The notes under the pieces are model-generated. The model ran no database searches. It saw nothing but the letters and a program-made list of their open reading frames with translations, and was not told the DNA's origin. Positions 50,574 to 59,531 of a stretch of DNA of 64,000 nt are shown one piece after another (position 1 is the first letter of the stretch; each line of letters opens with the position of its first letter). The position numbers and the translations under genes are program-made. The stretch is from Burkholderiales bacterium RIFCSPLOWO2_12_FULL_61_40. GTDB lineage: Bacteria; Pseudomonadota; Gammaproteobacteria; Burkholderiales; Burkholderiaceae_C. Location: assembly GCA_001770935.1 (NCBI GenBank), contig MESI01000050.1, forward strand, positions 26,092 through 90,091, written 5' to 3'.

Positions 50574-51820
50574 GCCAATAGTTCTGCAAAGGATACATAC
50601 GCCACCACATCGCCATAGGCAATGGTGCGCCCGGCCGGGTTGACCACCAGTCCGTCACCCCAGACCGCCGAGGTCAACACCCCGGAACTCTGGTTGGGGT
50701 ACAAATCCAAGCCACCGCTGGCATTGCGCCGCACCCGTAAGAATTCTTGCCGTTTATCGGCCCTGGCCCAATCAAAATGGGCGGGAGCAGCTACTGTTTT
50801 CATAGCAACATCATGCACCCCCTGCAAGCGCAGCACGAAGGGGCGCACCAGCAGCAAAAAGGTCACGAAGCTGGAAACCGGGTTGCCCGGCAAGCCCAGG
50901 AAATGGGCCGCACCAATGCGGCCATGGGCAAAGGGTTTGCCCGGCTTGATGGCGATTTGCCACAGGTCCAGCGTGCCCAGCGCCTGCACCGCCGGTTTGA
51001 TGTGGTCTTCTTCCCCCACCGACACGCCGCCGCTGGTCAAAATGACATCGTGCGACAGCGCCGCCTCGCGCAAGGCCTGCACCGTGGCATCACGCTGGTC
51101 GGGCACGATGCCCAGGTCGGTCACCACGCAGCCCATGCGGCGCAGCAAGGCGCTCAAAAAGAAACGGTTGGAGTTGTAAATGGCGCCGGGCGGCATGTCC
51201 TGCGGTGCCACGGTGCCGGGTATGACCAACTCGTCTCCGGTCGAAAACAAGGCCACCCGGGGGCGCGGGGCCACCCCCAAATGCGCCAACCCGATGCTGG
51301 CCGCCAGCCCCAATTCGGCGGGTCCCAAACGCTGACCCCGGCGCAGGACCACGTCTCCCCGAGCGACGTCCTCCCCGGCCCGGCGAATCCATTGGCCGAC
51401 GTGGGGCACGCTATTCACCCGCACACCAGGCATCTCCACAGAATCCGTGGCTGCTAGCACCGTGCAATCCTCTTGCATGACCACGGCGTCGGCGCCCGGA
51501 GGAATGGGGGCGCCGGTAAAGATGCGCGCCACGGTGTTAGGCTGCAAGGGGCTGCCAGCAGACCCGGCTGCAATGCGCTGGGAGACGGGGAAAACTTGCC
51601 CCGGTGCGGCAGCATCCGCGCAGCGCAGCGCATAACCGTCCATGGAACTGTTGTCCTGCGGCGGCACATGCAGCGCGGAGACCACGTCCTGGGCCAGCAC
51701 ACGGCCATCGGCATCGCCGGTGGCAACCCGCTCGACGTCTTGCAATGGAACGGCTGCAGCCAGGAGGCTGCGCAAAGCATCGTCAAGTGACTGCAGCGGC
51801 GCGCGCGGTGAAGCCGTCAT
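50570..51820 (-). CDS. moeA: Molybdopterin molybdotransferase MoeA
   Basis: The 416-residue MoeA inserts molybdate into adenylated molybdopterin. It shows DNSSMDGYAL near residue 57, the IFTGAPIPPGADAVVMQED loop, the TSGGVSVGEEDHIKPAV motif near 265 and LGLPGNPVSSFVTF. Residues around 340-355 (VAMKTVAAPAHFDWAR) are encoded by an in-frame copy of the 49-bp repeat (50759-50806). It overlaps moaD by four bases and is followed upstream by thrC. Confidence 0.94.
   Translation of the reverse strand: MTASPRAPLQSLDDALRSLLAAAVPLQDVERVATGDADGRVLAQDVVSALHVPPQDNSSMDGYALRCADAAAPGQVFPVSQRIAAGSAGSPLQPNTVARIFTGAPIPPGADAVVMQEDCTVLAATDSVEMPGVRVNSVPHVGQWIRRAGEDVARGDVVLRRGQRLGPAELGLAASIGLAHLGVAPRPRVALFSTGDELVIPGTVAPQDMPPGAIYNSNRFFLSALLRRMGCVVTDLGIVPDQRDATVQALREAALSHDVILTSGGVSVGEEDHIKPAVQALGTLDLWQIAIKPGKPFAHGRIGAAHFLGLPGNPVSSFVTFLLLVRPFVLRLQGVHDVAMKTVAAPAHFDWARADKRQEFLRVRRNASGGLDLYPNQSSGVLTSAVWGDGLVVNPAGRTIAYGDVVAYVSFAELLA
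50759..50806 (-). repeat. Interspersed 49-bp repeat, copy inside moeA
   Basis: On the minus strand it reads GCTAT-n7-GTAGCTGCTCCCGC, ten variable bases, then TTGGGCCAGGGCC. It is in frame in moeA and encodes AMKTVAAPAHFDWARA, which interrupts the usual alignment of the protein. Confidence 0.65.
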
Positions 51821-51837
51821 AATTTCAATCCACTTTC

Positions 51838-51886
51838 GCTATGCTTTCAGTAGCTGCCTGCGCACTATCCATGCGGGCTGGCAGCA
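51838..51886 (+). repeat. Interspersed 49-bp repeat, between moeA and thrC
   Basis: It reads GCTAT-n7-GTAGCTGCCTGCGC, ten variable bases, then GCGGGCTGGCAGCAC. It fills most of the 76-base gap between thrC and moeA and so lies in their transcript. Confidence 0.7.
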
Positions 51887-51896
51887 CTTTTTACTC

Positions 51897-53327
51897 TTAA
51901 TATCCGCACTCCTGCGCAATCAGCGCCTGGATCGTTGCCACATCCGCCTCCATCACCTGCACCCGTTTGGGCAGTGCTTCGATGCCGTCAAATTTGGCGG
52001 GGCGCACCGGCTCACGGCCGAGCGCTTCCACAATGGTCTGGGCAAACTTGATGGGCAAGGCGGTTTCCAGCACAACCATGGGGACACCGGCGCTGCGGTG
52101 CTCCATGGCCACTTTCAATCCGTCGGCGGTGTGGGTATCGATCATGACCTCGTGGCGGGCCCAGGTGTCGCGAATGGTGTCCAGGCGGTTGGCATGGGTG
52201 CTCTTGCCGCTGACGAAGCCGTAACGCGCGGCGGTCTGGGCAAACGCAGGGTCGGCGCTCAGGTCAAACTTACCATCGATGGCCAGCGCATCGGCAAACA
52301 GCGCCTTGACCCGCGCGCCGTCGCGGCCCAGCAGGTCGAACACAAAGCGCTCGAAGTTGCTGGCCTTGGAAATGTCCATGGACGGGCTGGAGGTTTCATG
52401 GGTATCGGCGCTGCCGCGCACCCGGTACACACCGGTGCGGAAGAACTCGTCCAACACGTCGTTCTCGTTGGTGGCCACCACCAGTTGGTCGATGGGCAGA
52501 CCCATCATGCGGGCCACATGGCCGGCACACACATTGCCGAAGTTGCCGCTGGGTACTGCGAAGCTGATCTTCTGTCCATTCGATTCTGTTGCCTGGATAT
52601 AACCAGCAAAGTAATACACCACCTGGGCCAGCAAACGTGCCCAGTTGATCGAGTTAACCGTGCCGATTTTGTATTTGCGCTTGAACTCCAGGTCGTTGCT
52701 GACCGCCTTGACCATGTCCTGGCAGTCGTCAAACACGCCCTTGATGGCGATGTTGTAGATGTTGGCGTCCATCAGGCTGAACATCTGCGCCTGCTGGAAC
52801 GGGCTCATGCGTTCGTGCGGGCTGGTCATAAAGACGCGCACGCCCTTCTTACCCCGCATGGCGTACTCGGCCGCACTGCCGGTGTCACCGCTGGTGGCGC
52901 CCAGAATATTGAGTTCTTCGCCCCGGCGCGCCAGTTCGTACTCAAACAGATTGCCCAGCAACTGCATGGCCATGTCCTTGAAGGCCAGCGTCGGGCCATT
53001 GGACAAGGCTTCGAGCCACACACCGTCTTCCAGATGGCGCAGCGGTACGATTTCGCCGGTGCCAAACACCTCGGCGGTGTAGGTCTTGGCGCACAGGGCG
53101 CGCAGGTCGGCGGCGGGAATATCGTCGATATACAGCGACAGGATTTCAAACGCCAACGCGGCGTAGCCCTGCTCATGGTAGACCTTGCGCCATTCACCCA
53201 AGGTGGCATCGCTGACCTGGGGATACGCCTCAGGCAAATACAAGCCACCGTCTGGCGCCAAGCCTTCGAGCAGGATTTCGCAAAATTTGCGGGGGGTGGT
53301 GTCGCCACGGGTAGAGAGATAGTTCAT
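51897..53327 (-). CDS. thrC: Threonine synthase
   Basis: The 476-residue PLP enzyme converts O-phosphohomoserine to threonine. The PLP Lys lies in TLAFKDMAMQLLGN (about residue 108) and the phosphate-binding loop in GATSGDTGSAAEYAM. It starts MNYLSTRGDTTPRKF at 53327, the standard N-terminus; an upstream ATG would add 18 unrelated residues. It normally follows hom directly in this family, but here two accessory genes intervene. Confidence 0.95.
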   Translation of the reverse strand: MNYLSTRGDTTPRKFCEILLEGLAPDGGLYLPEAYPQVSDATLGEWRKVYHEQGYAALAFEILSLYIDDIPAADLRALCAKTYTAEVFGTGEIVPLRHLEDGVWLEALSNGPTLAFKDMAMQLLGNLFEYELARRGEELNILGATSGDTGSAAEYAMRGKKGVRVFMTSPHERMSPFQQAQMFSLMDANIYNIAIKGVFDDCQDMVKAVSNDLEFKRKYKIGTVNSINWARLLAQVVYYFAGYIQATESNGQKISFAVPSGNFGNVCAGHVARMMGLPIDQLVVATNENDVLDEFFRTGVYRVRGSADTHETSSPSMDISKASNFERFVFDLLGRDGARVKALFADALAIDGKFDLSADPAFAQTAARYGFVSGKSTHANRLDTIRDTWARHEVMIDTHTADGLKVAMEHRSAGVPMVVLETALPIKFAQTIVEALGREPVRPAKFDGIEALPKRVQVMEADVATIQALIAQECGY

Positions 53328-53377
53328 GTGTTCAATGGGGCAATGTAACTTGGGATTTTCGTCGAAATCAACCGACT

Positions 53378-54907
53378 TCAAGCACCCGGTGCCTGCTCAA
53401 TTTGGGTCAATTTGGATTGCAGATACTTTTCCATGGGTGCCAATTCACGGTCAGCGCTCAGAACTTCGCGCAGGCGCTTGACCAAACCCAGGGCCTCTGC
53501 AAATGCGTTGCGTGCCTCTTCCAGTTGTCCCAGGTCGTACACCACATTGCCCACCTTTTCCAAAGACACACTGAGGTCACGCAGACTTTGCGGGCTGTGG
53601 CCGGTCAGAGTGGTCAATTGGCGGCTGATCTTCAGGCTTTCCTGGTGGGCGTTGCGGGCTTCTTCCAGCAGCCCCAGGTCGCGCGCCACATCGCCCACCT
53701 TGTTTAAAGACACGCTGAAATCGCGCAGGCTTGGCGGACTGTAGCCGGTCAGGGTAGTCAGTTGGCGGCTGATATCCAGGCTTTCCTGGTAGGCGCTGCG
53801 GGCTTCTTCCAGCAGCCCCAGGTCGCGCGCCACATCGCCCACCTTGTTTAAAGACACGCTGAAATCGCGCAGGCTTTGCGCGCTGCTGTCGTCCAGGGTA
53901 GACAGTTGGCGGCTGATATCCAGGCTTTCCTGGTAGGCGCTACGGGCTTCGTCCAGCTGCCCCAGGTCACGCGCCACATCGCCCACCTTTTCCACCGACA
54001 CGCTGAGGTCGCGCAGGCTTTGCGCGCTGTTGCCGGTCAGGGTAGTCAGTTGGCGGCTGATCTCCAGGCTTTCTTGGTAGGCGCTGCGGGCTTCGTCCAG
54101 CTGCCCCAAGTCGCGCGCCACGTCGCCCACCTTATCCAATGACACACTGAGGTCGCGCAGGCTTTGCGCGCTGCTGTCGTCCAGGGTAGTCAGTTGGCGG
54201 CTGATCTCCAGCGCCTGCTCGGCCAACAATTGCGCTTGCTTGGGTTGCTGCAACTCCCGCAAACGGTCTACCAATTGCCAAGCCAAACTGGGTGAAGGCC
54301 GTTGATTGGGTTCCCGGAGCCACCTGTCCCCCAGTGTTTGCCAACGCTGCAGCATCGCGGCCAGCACGCCCGGATCTTGCTCTGCGGCCACAAGGGAAGG
54401 TGCCGTCTGACGGTCACGCTGGTGATGGTCATCGTTGTCGATACGCCAAGGCGCGACCACATGGCTTGCACTGCGCACCGACCAAAGATCGGGGGCGATC
54501 TCCGCCGCGCGATTTTGAAAATGGGTGGGCAACACGAGGAAAATGAAAACATGGTTTCGCCCCAACACCGAGCGGTTTTCATTCAACCGCGCCAGCACTG
54601 TGTCACGGTAGAGGTCCCACTCTGGGAGCGGCTCGCCCAAAGCAAGCCAAAAAGGCTTAGCCACAGCTTCATTGGATGCCGCCAGCAAGGGGGCCAACAC
54701 CTTCGAAGGTGCCTCAGTCGCACCTGCGGGCCGCAACATACGCAAACACAGTGACTTGGCGCGTAAGTGGGCGTCGAGTTCGGCGGCCAACCATTGGTTT
54801 GCCAATGCGTAGTCACTAAATAGGTAGACCACACCCACGCCACTGTGGTGGCGCAATTGCTGGCGCAAGCGCCGCAGCAATTGAAAATGCGCAAGGCTGG
54901 GGTTCAT
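53378..54907 (-). CDS. TPR-repeat protein with degenerate N-terminal NTPase-like domain
   Basis: The 509-residue protein has an N-terminal globular region of about 200 residues (VYLFSDYALANQWLAAELDA, HVFIFLVLPTHFQNR, APDLWSVRSAS) without a P-loop, which may be an inactive STAND-like or similar fold. It is followed by five nearly identical 48-residue TPR-type repeats (residues 235-474; ISRQLTTL, SLRDLSVSL, KVGDVARDLGQLDEARSAY) and a short helical tail. It lies 21 bases behind an ATPase gene and 50 bases before thrC. The pair may act together, for example as a regulator or defence module; this is speculative. Confidence 0.7.
   Translation of the reverse strand: MNPSLAHFQLLRRLRQQLRHHSGVGVVYLFSDYALANQWLAAELDAHLRAKSLCLRMLRPAGATEAPSKVLAPLLAASNEAVAKPFWLALGEPLPEWDLYRDTVLARLNENRSVLGRNHVFIFLVLPTHFQNRAAEIAPDLWSVRSASHVVAPWRIDNDDHHQRDRQTAPSLVAAEQDPGVLAAMLQRWQTLGDRWLREPNQRPSPSLAWQLVDRLRELQQPKQAQLLAEQALEISRQLTTLDDSSAQSLRDLSVSLDKVGDVARDLGQLDEARSAYQESLEISRQLTTLTGNSAQSLRDLSVSVEKVGDVARDLGQLDEARSAYQESLDISRQLSTLDDSSAQSLRDFSVSLNKVGDVARDLGLLEEARSAYQESLDISRQLTTLTGYSPPSLRDFSVSLNKVGDVARDLGLLEEARNAHQESLKISRQLTTLTGHSPQSLRDLSVSLEKVGNVVYDLGQLEEARNAFAEALGLVKRLREVLSADRELAPMEKYLQSKLTQIEQAPGA
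53486..54205. repeat. Five tandem 144-bp units inside the TPR gene
   Basis: Each unit encodes 48 residues of the TPR array. Nucleotide identity between neighbouring units is very high, which indicates recent duplication and makes copy number prone to change. Confidence 0.85.
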
Positions 54908-54928
54908 TCACGCATCACCGCAGCAGGC

Positions 54929-56257
54929 TTACGGTGCCGCGGCGGGAGCCAAAGGGGGCTGTGCCTCTGGCCGCCCCAACACCCAATCCCGCAGCAAGGG
55001 GTGAATGGCATACCACGCACTGCCATTGAGATACGCCAAGATGTGCTTGGTTGCCAGATAGCGCTGAAAAACGGCGTTGTCAATCTTGTCGTCCAGCTCC
55101 GGCTCATGGCTGCGTTCCAGGCGTGCCATCCAGGCAATATGGGCGCTGGGCACGAGCTTGGGTGGACTGATCTGTCCCCGCACCACCTCCAGCAGTTCGT
55201 GATGGGGTGTGGATGGATCGATTTCCAGTTCGATCAATACGACTTTAATGGCGCGCAAATAGTCCCGCAAGTCACCACCGCAGTCGCGAATAATCTCCGC
55301 CAGCAAGCTGGGCACAATGAAATTCTGCCAATCGGGGTAGCGCAAGGCCAGCAAGGCCGTCATTTGTTTGACGCCGCCTTCGGTATCCAGCGCATTGCTT
55401 CGTTTTTTAAAGACATGGACCGAGGGCATGTCCACTACAAGCCCTTGCCCGAGGATGCTGGGCAACTGGGGATTTTGCGCTATCAAAAATGGCGCCACGG
55501 AATACACCACATGCACATCGGGCAGTCGCAAGGCCGTGCCCTCGCTCAAAAAAAGCCGCTGAACAGTTTCGTAAACCTTGTCGGCGTCATCACCATACCC
55601 TCGAATTTTTTCCAGCGAATCGGCAATCAATACGCATTTTTCACCGTTCGGACAGATATCCGCCACCAACTCGCTGACAAACCGGTGGGCCTGACTCACA
55701 AAACTGCCAACATTGGCCCTGATCACATCCTCCAACCGTCCACGGAAACCTTCATCCGTTTTTAAGGCCAATTGCAACTGGGCCTTGGCCGTCGCAATAT
55801 CCGCAGTCAGATTGATGCTTGTGAGCGTAATATTGGTGCGGGTTAAAAAATCCGCAAGCCTCTGCACCGGCGTACGCTTTCCCTGGATCGTTCCCACGGT
55901 CTCAACCCAGGAGGCGATCAGGGCGAGCAACATGCTGGCCAAATCAATTGGGGCGTTCAAATTGAGCCAGTCTTCCAGGTCGCAGTAATAGACCTTGCAG
56001 GATGAACTGCGTAATTCCGCCTTCAACCGCAACAGCTCAGTGCTTTTACCGCTGCCAATTTGACCGGTAAAAAGATACACACCGTCGCCATTGCGATGCG
56101 AAATCTCATGCTTCAAACGAAGCAAAGCATCACGCGGTCCTTGCAAATGCTGGACATAAAGGTCTTTGCCCGCCGCCTGCCCTACATCAAGTGGTTCAGT
56201 GTTTTGGACAGCTCGAATGAACTTATTGAGTTCAGAGGCGGCGTTTGGTGTCTGCAT
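54929..56257 (-). CDS. P-loop ATPase, unknown function (AAA/STAND-like)
   Basis: The 442-residue product has a Walker A motif GQIGSGKST (residues 65-73) and a Walker B-like strand KCVLIADSLEKI (about 207-218). The segment GPRDALLRLKHEI before the P-loop and DLRDYLRAIKVVLIE after it are typical of AAA/STAND ATPases that couple nucleotide use to sensing. A helical C-terminal part (FQRYLATKHILAYLNG) may bind the TPR partner. It sits 29 bases after hom and 21 bases before the TPR gene. No nuclease or other effector domain is visible in either protein. Confidence 0.7.
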   Translation of the reverse strand: MQTPNAASELNKFIRAVQNTEPLDVGQAAGKDLYVQHLQGPRDALLRLKHEISHRNGDGVYLFTGQIGSGKSTELLRLKAELRSSSCKVYYCDLEDWLNLNAPIDLASMLLALIASWVETVGTIQGKRTPVQRLADFLTRTNITLTSINLTADIATAKAQLQLALKTDEGFRGRLEDVIRANVGSFVSQAHRFVSELVADICPNGEKCVLIADSLEKIRGYGDDADKVYETVQRLFLSEGTALRLPDVHVVYSVAPFLIAQNPQLPSILGQGLVVDMPSVHVFKKRSNALDTEGGVKQMTALLALRYPDWQNFIVPSLLAEIIRDCGGDLRDYLRAIKVVLIELEIDPSTPHHELLEVVRGQISPPKLVPSAHIAWMARLERSHEPELDDKIDNAVFQRYLATKHILAYLNGSAWYAIHPLLRDWVLGRPEAQPPLAPAAAP

Positions 56258-56286
56258 TGGCTTAGAGTTTTTCCTGAGTTGAGAGG

Positions 56287-57609
56287 CTATGCCAACTCTT
56301 CCTTGCGAATACGGACCATGGGCTGCAACACGGTGGGTAGCGCCTGCATCTGTGCCAGGGCGGCATCCATCCTGGCTTCCACGCAGTCGTGCGTCAGAAT
56401 GATCAGATCGGTCTGTGTCGAGCCTTCACCACCCACCTCGTCGGCTTCGCGCTGCAGTACCGCATCGATGCTGATACCCGCCTCGGCCAGCAGGCCGGTC
56501 ACGGTGGCCAGCACGCCCGCTTCATCGGCCACCCGCAAGCGCAGGTAGTAGCTGGTCACGACTTCGCCCATAGGCAAAACCGGCGTGTCGCTCATGGCGC
56601 CCGGCTGGAACGCCAGATGGGGCACGCGGTGCGCGGCGTCGGCGGTGTGCAGGCGGGTGATGTCCACCAGATCGGCAATCACCGCGCTGGCGGTGGGCTC
56701 GGAGCCTGCACCCTTGCCGTAGTACAAGGTGGTGCCGACCGCGTCGCCATTGACGACCACGGCGTTCATGGCGCCTTCCACATTGGCAATCAGCCGCTTG
56801 GAGGGGATCAAACTGGGATGCACGCGCAGCTCGATGCCTTTGGCCGTCTGCTTGGTAATGCCCAGCAGCTTGATGCGGTAGCCCAGTTGCTCGGCATAAC
56901 GGATATCGGCCGCCCCCAGCTTGGTGATGCCTTCCACATAGGCCTTGTCAAACTGCACTGGAATACCAAAGGCAATGGCCGACATCAGGGTGACCTTGTG
57001 CGCAGCGTCCACGCCTTCGATATCGAAAGTCGGGTCGGCCTCGGCGTAACCCAGGCGCTGCGCTTCTTTGAGCACCACGGCAAAGTCCAGGCCCTTGTCG
57101 CGCATCTCGGACAGGATGAAGTTGGTGGTGCCGTTGATGATGCCGGCGATCCACTGGATGCGGTTGGCGGTCAGGCCTTCGCGCAAGGCCTTGATGATGG
57201 GAATGCCACCGGCCACCGCCGCCTCAAACGCCACCATCACACCCTTGGCGGATGCTGCGGCAAATATCTCGGTGCCGTGCACGGCCAGCAAGGCCTTGTT
57301 GGCGGTGACCACATGTTTGCCAGCGGCAATGGCTTCCAGCACCAGCGCCTTGGCAATGCCATAACCGCCAATGAGTTCAATAACGATATCGATCTCGGGA
57401 TTGGCAATCACGGCGCGGGCATCGGCCACCACCTGAACACCCTCACCCACCGCCGCTTGGGCACGCGCTACATCCAGATCCGCCACCATGGTGATTTCAA
57501 TGCCACGGCCCGCGCGGCGTTGAATTTCTGCCTGGTTGCGCTGTAACACGTTGAATACGCCACTGCCTACAGTACCAATGCCCAGGAGGCCAACTTGAAT
57601 CGATTTCAT
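56287..57609 (-). CDS. hom: Homoserine dehydrogenase
   Basis: The 440-residue enzyme reduces aspartate semialdehyde to homoserine. It has the NAD(P)-binding glycine motif GLLGIGTVGSGV (residues 8-19), the catalytic domain segments GTTNFILSEM and AYADPTFDIEG-like AEADPTFDIEG, and a C-terminal ACT domain (about 350-430) for threonine feedback. It is followed upstream by alaA after 37 bases and should lead the pathway with thrC. Confidence 0.95.
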   Translation of the reverse strand: MKSIQVGLLGIGTVGSGVFNVLQRNQAEIQRRAGRGIEITMVADLDVARAQAAVGEGVQVVADARAVIANPEIDIVIELIGGYGIAKALVLEAIAAGKHVVTANKALLAVHGTEIFAAASAKGVMVAFEAAVAGGIPIIKALREGLTANRIQWIAGIINGTTNFILSEMRDKGLDFAVVLKEAQRLGYAEADPTFDIEGVDAAHKVTLMSAIAFGIPVQFDKAYVEGITKLGAADIRYAEQLGYRIKLLGITKQTAKGIELRVHPSLIPSKRLIANVEGAMNAVVVNGDAVGTTLYYGKGAGSEPTASAVIADLVDITRLHTADAAHRVPHLAFQPGAMSDTPVLPMGEVVTSYYLRLRVADEAGVLATVTGLLAEAGISIDAVLQREADEVGGEGSTQTDLIILTHDCVEARMDAALAQMQALPTVLQPMVRIRKEELA

Positions 57610-57627
57610 AAATTTTTGAGTTAAATA

Positions 57628-57676
57628 GGGCCTCAGCCCTTATGGATTAAGCGCGAGCAGCTACCAATTTAATAGC
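57628..57676 (-). repeat. Interspersed 49-bp repeat, covering the 3' end of alaA
   Basis: On the minus strand it reads GCTAT-n7-GTAGCTGCTCGCGC, ten variable bases, then GGGCTGAGGCCC. It encodes the final residues of alaA (AIKLVAARA) and its stop, so it replaced or extended the native C-terminus. Confidence 0.75.
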
Positions 57677-58924
57677 ACCCGACGTGCCTTGGGTATTCTG
57701 CGATACATGGTTTCTGCGGTAGTTCTCCAGGAATTTGGCGATGCGCCCAATCGCTTCACGCAAATCGTCTTCATGCGGCAAAAAGACAATGCGGAAATGG
57801 TCGGGTTGCTGCCAGTTGAAGCCCGTGCCCTGCACCAGCATGACACGCGTTTCCCTCAGCAGTTCCAGAAAGAACTGGCGATCGTCTTCAATCGGGTAGA
57901 CCTTGGGGTCCAGCCTGGGAAACATGTACAGCGCCGCACTGGGTTTCACACAGCTCACGCCAGGAATGGCGGTGATCAATTCGTAAGCCAGGTCGCGCTG
58001 GCGGCGCAGCCGACCGCCCTCGCCCACCAAATCATTGATGCTTTGGTAACCGCCCAAGGCCGTCTGAATGGCCCACTGGCCCGGCACATTGGAGCACAGC
58101 TTCATGTTGGAGAGCATGTTCAAGCCCTCGATGTAGTCGGTGGCATTTTTCTTGTCGCCCGACACCGCCAGCCAGCCAGCACGGTAACCACACGAGCGGT
58201 AGCTCTTGCTCAGGGAGTTGAAAGTGAGGGTCAGCACATCGGTAGACAGCGAAGCCAGCGCCGTGTGTTTGGCACCGTCGTACAAGACCTTGTCGTACAC
58301 CTCGTCGGCCAGAATCACCAGGCCGAATTCACGGGCAATCTCCACCAGGCTCACCAGTAAGGAGTCTGAGTACAGAACGCCGGTCGGGTTGTTGGGGTTG
58401 ATCACCACGATGCCCTTGGTGCGGGGCGTGATCTTGGCCCGAATGTCGTCCAAATTGGGCATCCAGCCATTGGCTTCGTCACACAGGTAGTGCACCGGTG
58501 TGCCCCCCGACAGGCTGGTGGCTGCGGTCCACAGCGGATAGTCCGGCATGGGCAGCAGCAATTCGTCGCCATTGTCCAGCAAGGCGTTGGTGGCCATGGT
58601 GATCAACTCACTGGCGCCATTGCCCAGGTAAATGTCATCCAGCGTCACACCCGCCACACCCTGTTTTTGGGTTTCGTGCATCACCGCCTTGCGCGCAGCG
58701 AAGATGCCTTTGCTATCGGAGTAACCCGCCGAATTGGGCAGGTTGCGGATCATGTCCTGCTGAATTTCCTCGGGCGCGTCAAAACCGAATACGGCCAAGT
58801 TGCCAAGGTTGAGCTTGATGATCTTCTGGCCCTCGTCCTCCATTTGACGGGCTGCATCCATGATGGGACCGCGGATGTCGTAGAGTACGTTTGCCAGTTT
58901 GGCAGATTTCTGAATGGTTCTCAA
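57647..58924 (-). CDS. alaA: Alanine-forming aminotransferase AlaA-type
   Basis: The 425-residue class I/II PLP aminotransferase makes alanine from pyruvate and glutamate. It aligns along its length with my memory of E. coli AlaA (IQKSAKLANVLYDIRGPI, PFGFDAPEEI-like VFGFDAPEEIQ, GNGASELITMA, NSLSKSYRSCGYRAGW with the PLP Lys). I use a TTG start at 58924, because GGAGGGAC lies five bases upstream and the protein then starts exactly where AlaA does. The C-terminal residues AIKLVAARA come from the interspersed repeat. It is divergent from the Mth938-like gene. Confidence 0.92.
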   Translation of the reverse strand: MRTIQKSAKLANVLYDIRGPIMDAARQMEDEGQKIIKLNLGNLAVFGFDAPEEIQQDMIRNLPNSAGYSDSKGIFAARKAVMHETQKQGVAGVTLDDIYLGNGASELITMATNALLDNGDELLLPMPDYPLWTAATSLSGGTPVHYLCDEANGWMPNLDDIRAKITPRTKGIVVINPNNPTGVLYSDSLLVSLVEIAREFGLVILADEVYDKVLYDGAKHTALASLSTDVLTLTFNSLSKSYRSCGYRAGWLAVSGDKKNATDYIEGLNMLSNMKLCSNVPGQWAIQTALGGYQSINDLVGEGGRLRRQRDLAYELITAIPGVSCVKPSAALYMFPRLDPKVYPIEDDRQFFLELLRETRVMLVQGTGFNWQQPDHFRIVFLPHEDDLREAIGRIAKFLENYRRNHVSQNTQGTSGAIKLVAARA

Positions 58925-59026
58925 AGTCCCTCCGATAGTCAACAGCACAGGGTGAAACCTATAATTTGACCACAGTTCCATGCACTCTTCCTGCAGTGCA
59001 GCATTCATTTACACCCCACTATCCCC

Positions 59027-59392
59027 ATGAAACTCCAAGCAGACGCCATCAACGGCCCCTCCATAACGGGATACGGACCGGGTTGGGTCGCCGTCAATGG
59101 CGAGAGATTCACCACCAGCATCATCATTCACAGTGCAAACGGACGCTCTGACTGGGAGTGCGCCCGTTTTGAAGATCTGCAGCCCCAGCACTTCGCGCAA
59201 TTGGCCACCGCAGACACCGAATTGGTCCTGTTTGGCAGCGGTGAACGCATCCGTTTTCCGCAAGCCCAGTGGCTACAGGCGCTGTATGCGCGCCGCATTG
59301 GTGTGGAAACCATGGACACCCAGGCGGCCTGCCGTACCTATAACTTTTTGGCGGGTGAAGGCCGAAGGGTCGTTGCGGCTCTTTTGTTGTGA
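59027..59392 (+). CDS. Mth938/NDUFAF3-like domain protein
   Basis: The 121-residue product has the Mth938 fold (DUF498): ITGYGPGWVAVNGERFTTS, TELVLFGSGERIRFP and TYNFLAGEGRRVVAALLL. Bacterial members are small, of unknown function; the mammalian relative NDUFAF3 assists complex I assembly. It starts 18 bases beyond the upper edge of the alaA open frame and is transcribed divergently from it. Confidence 0.85.
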   Translation: MKLQADAINGPSITGYGPGWVAVNGERFTTSIIIHSANGRSDWECARFEDLQPQHFAQLATADTELVLFGSGERIRFPQAQWLQALYARRIGVETMDTQAACRTYNFLAGEGRRVVAALLL

Positions 59393-59531
59393 GTCAACAA
59401 ACCCCGCAGCCTCACAAGGGGATTTTCAGAGTAAAATCGTGGGTTGCTGTCTAGGGTAATTCTGAATACTGTCACGATTCGGGTCCCTGAACTAAGACTG
59501 ACACATCCTGCACGCGAGACTGAAACACCAT

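Noticed and set aside
53378..56257. Known named defence system
   Set aside because: An ATPase and a TPR protein are present, but no nuclease, reverse transcriptase, TIR, deaminase or other effector motif was visible, so no named system can be supported.
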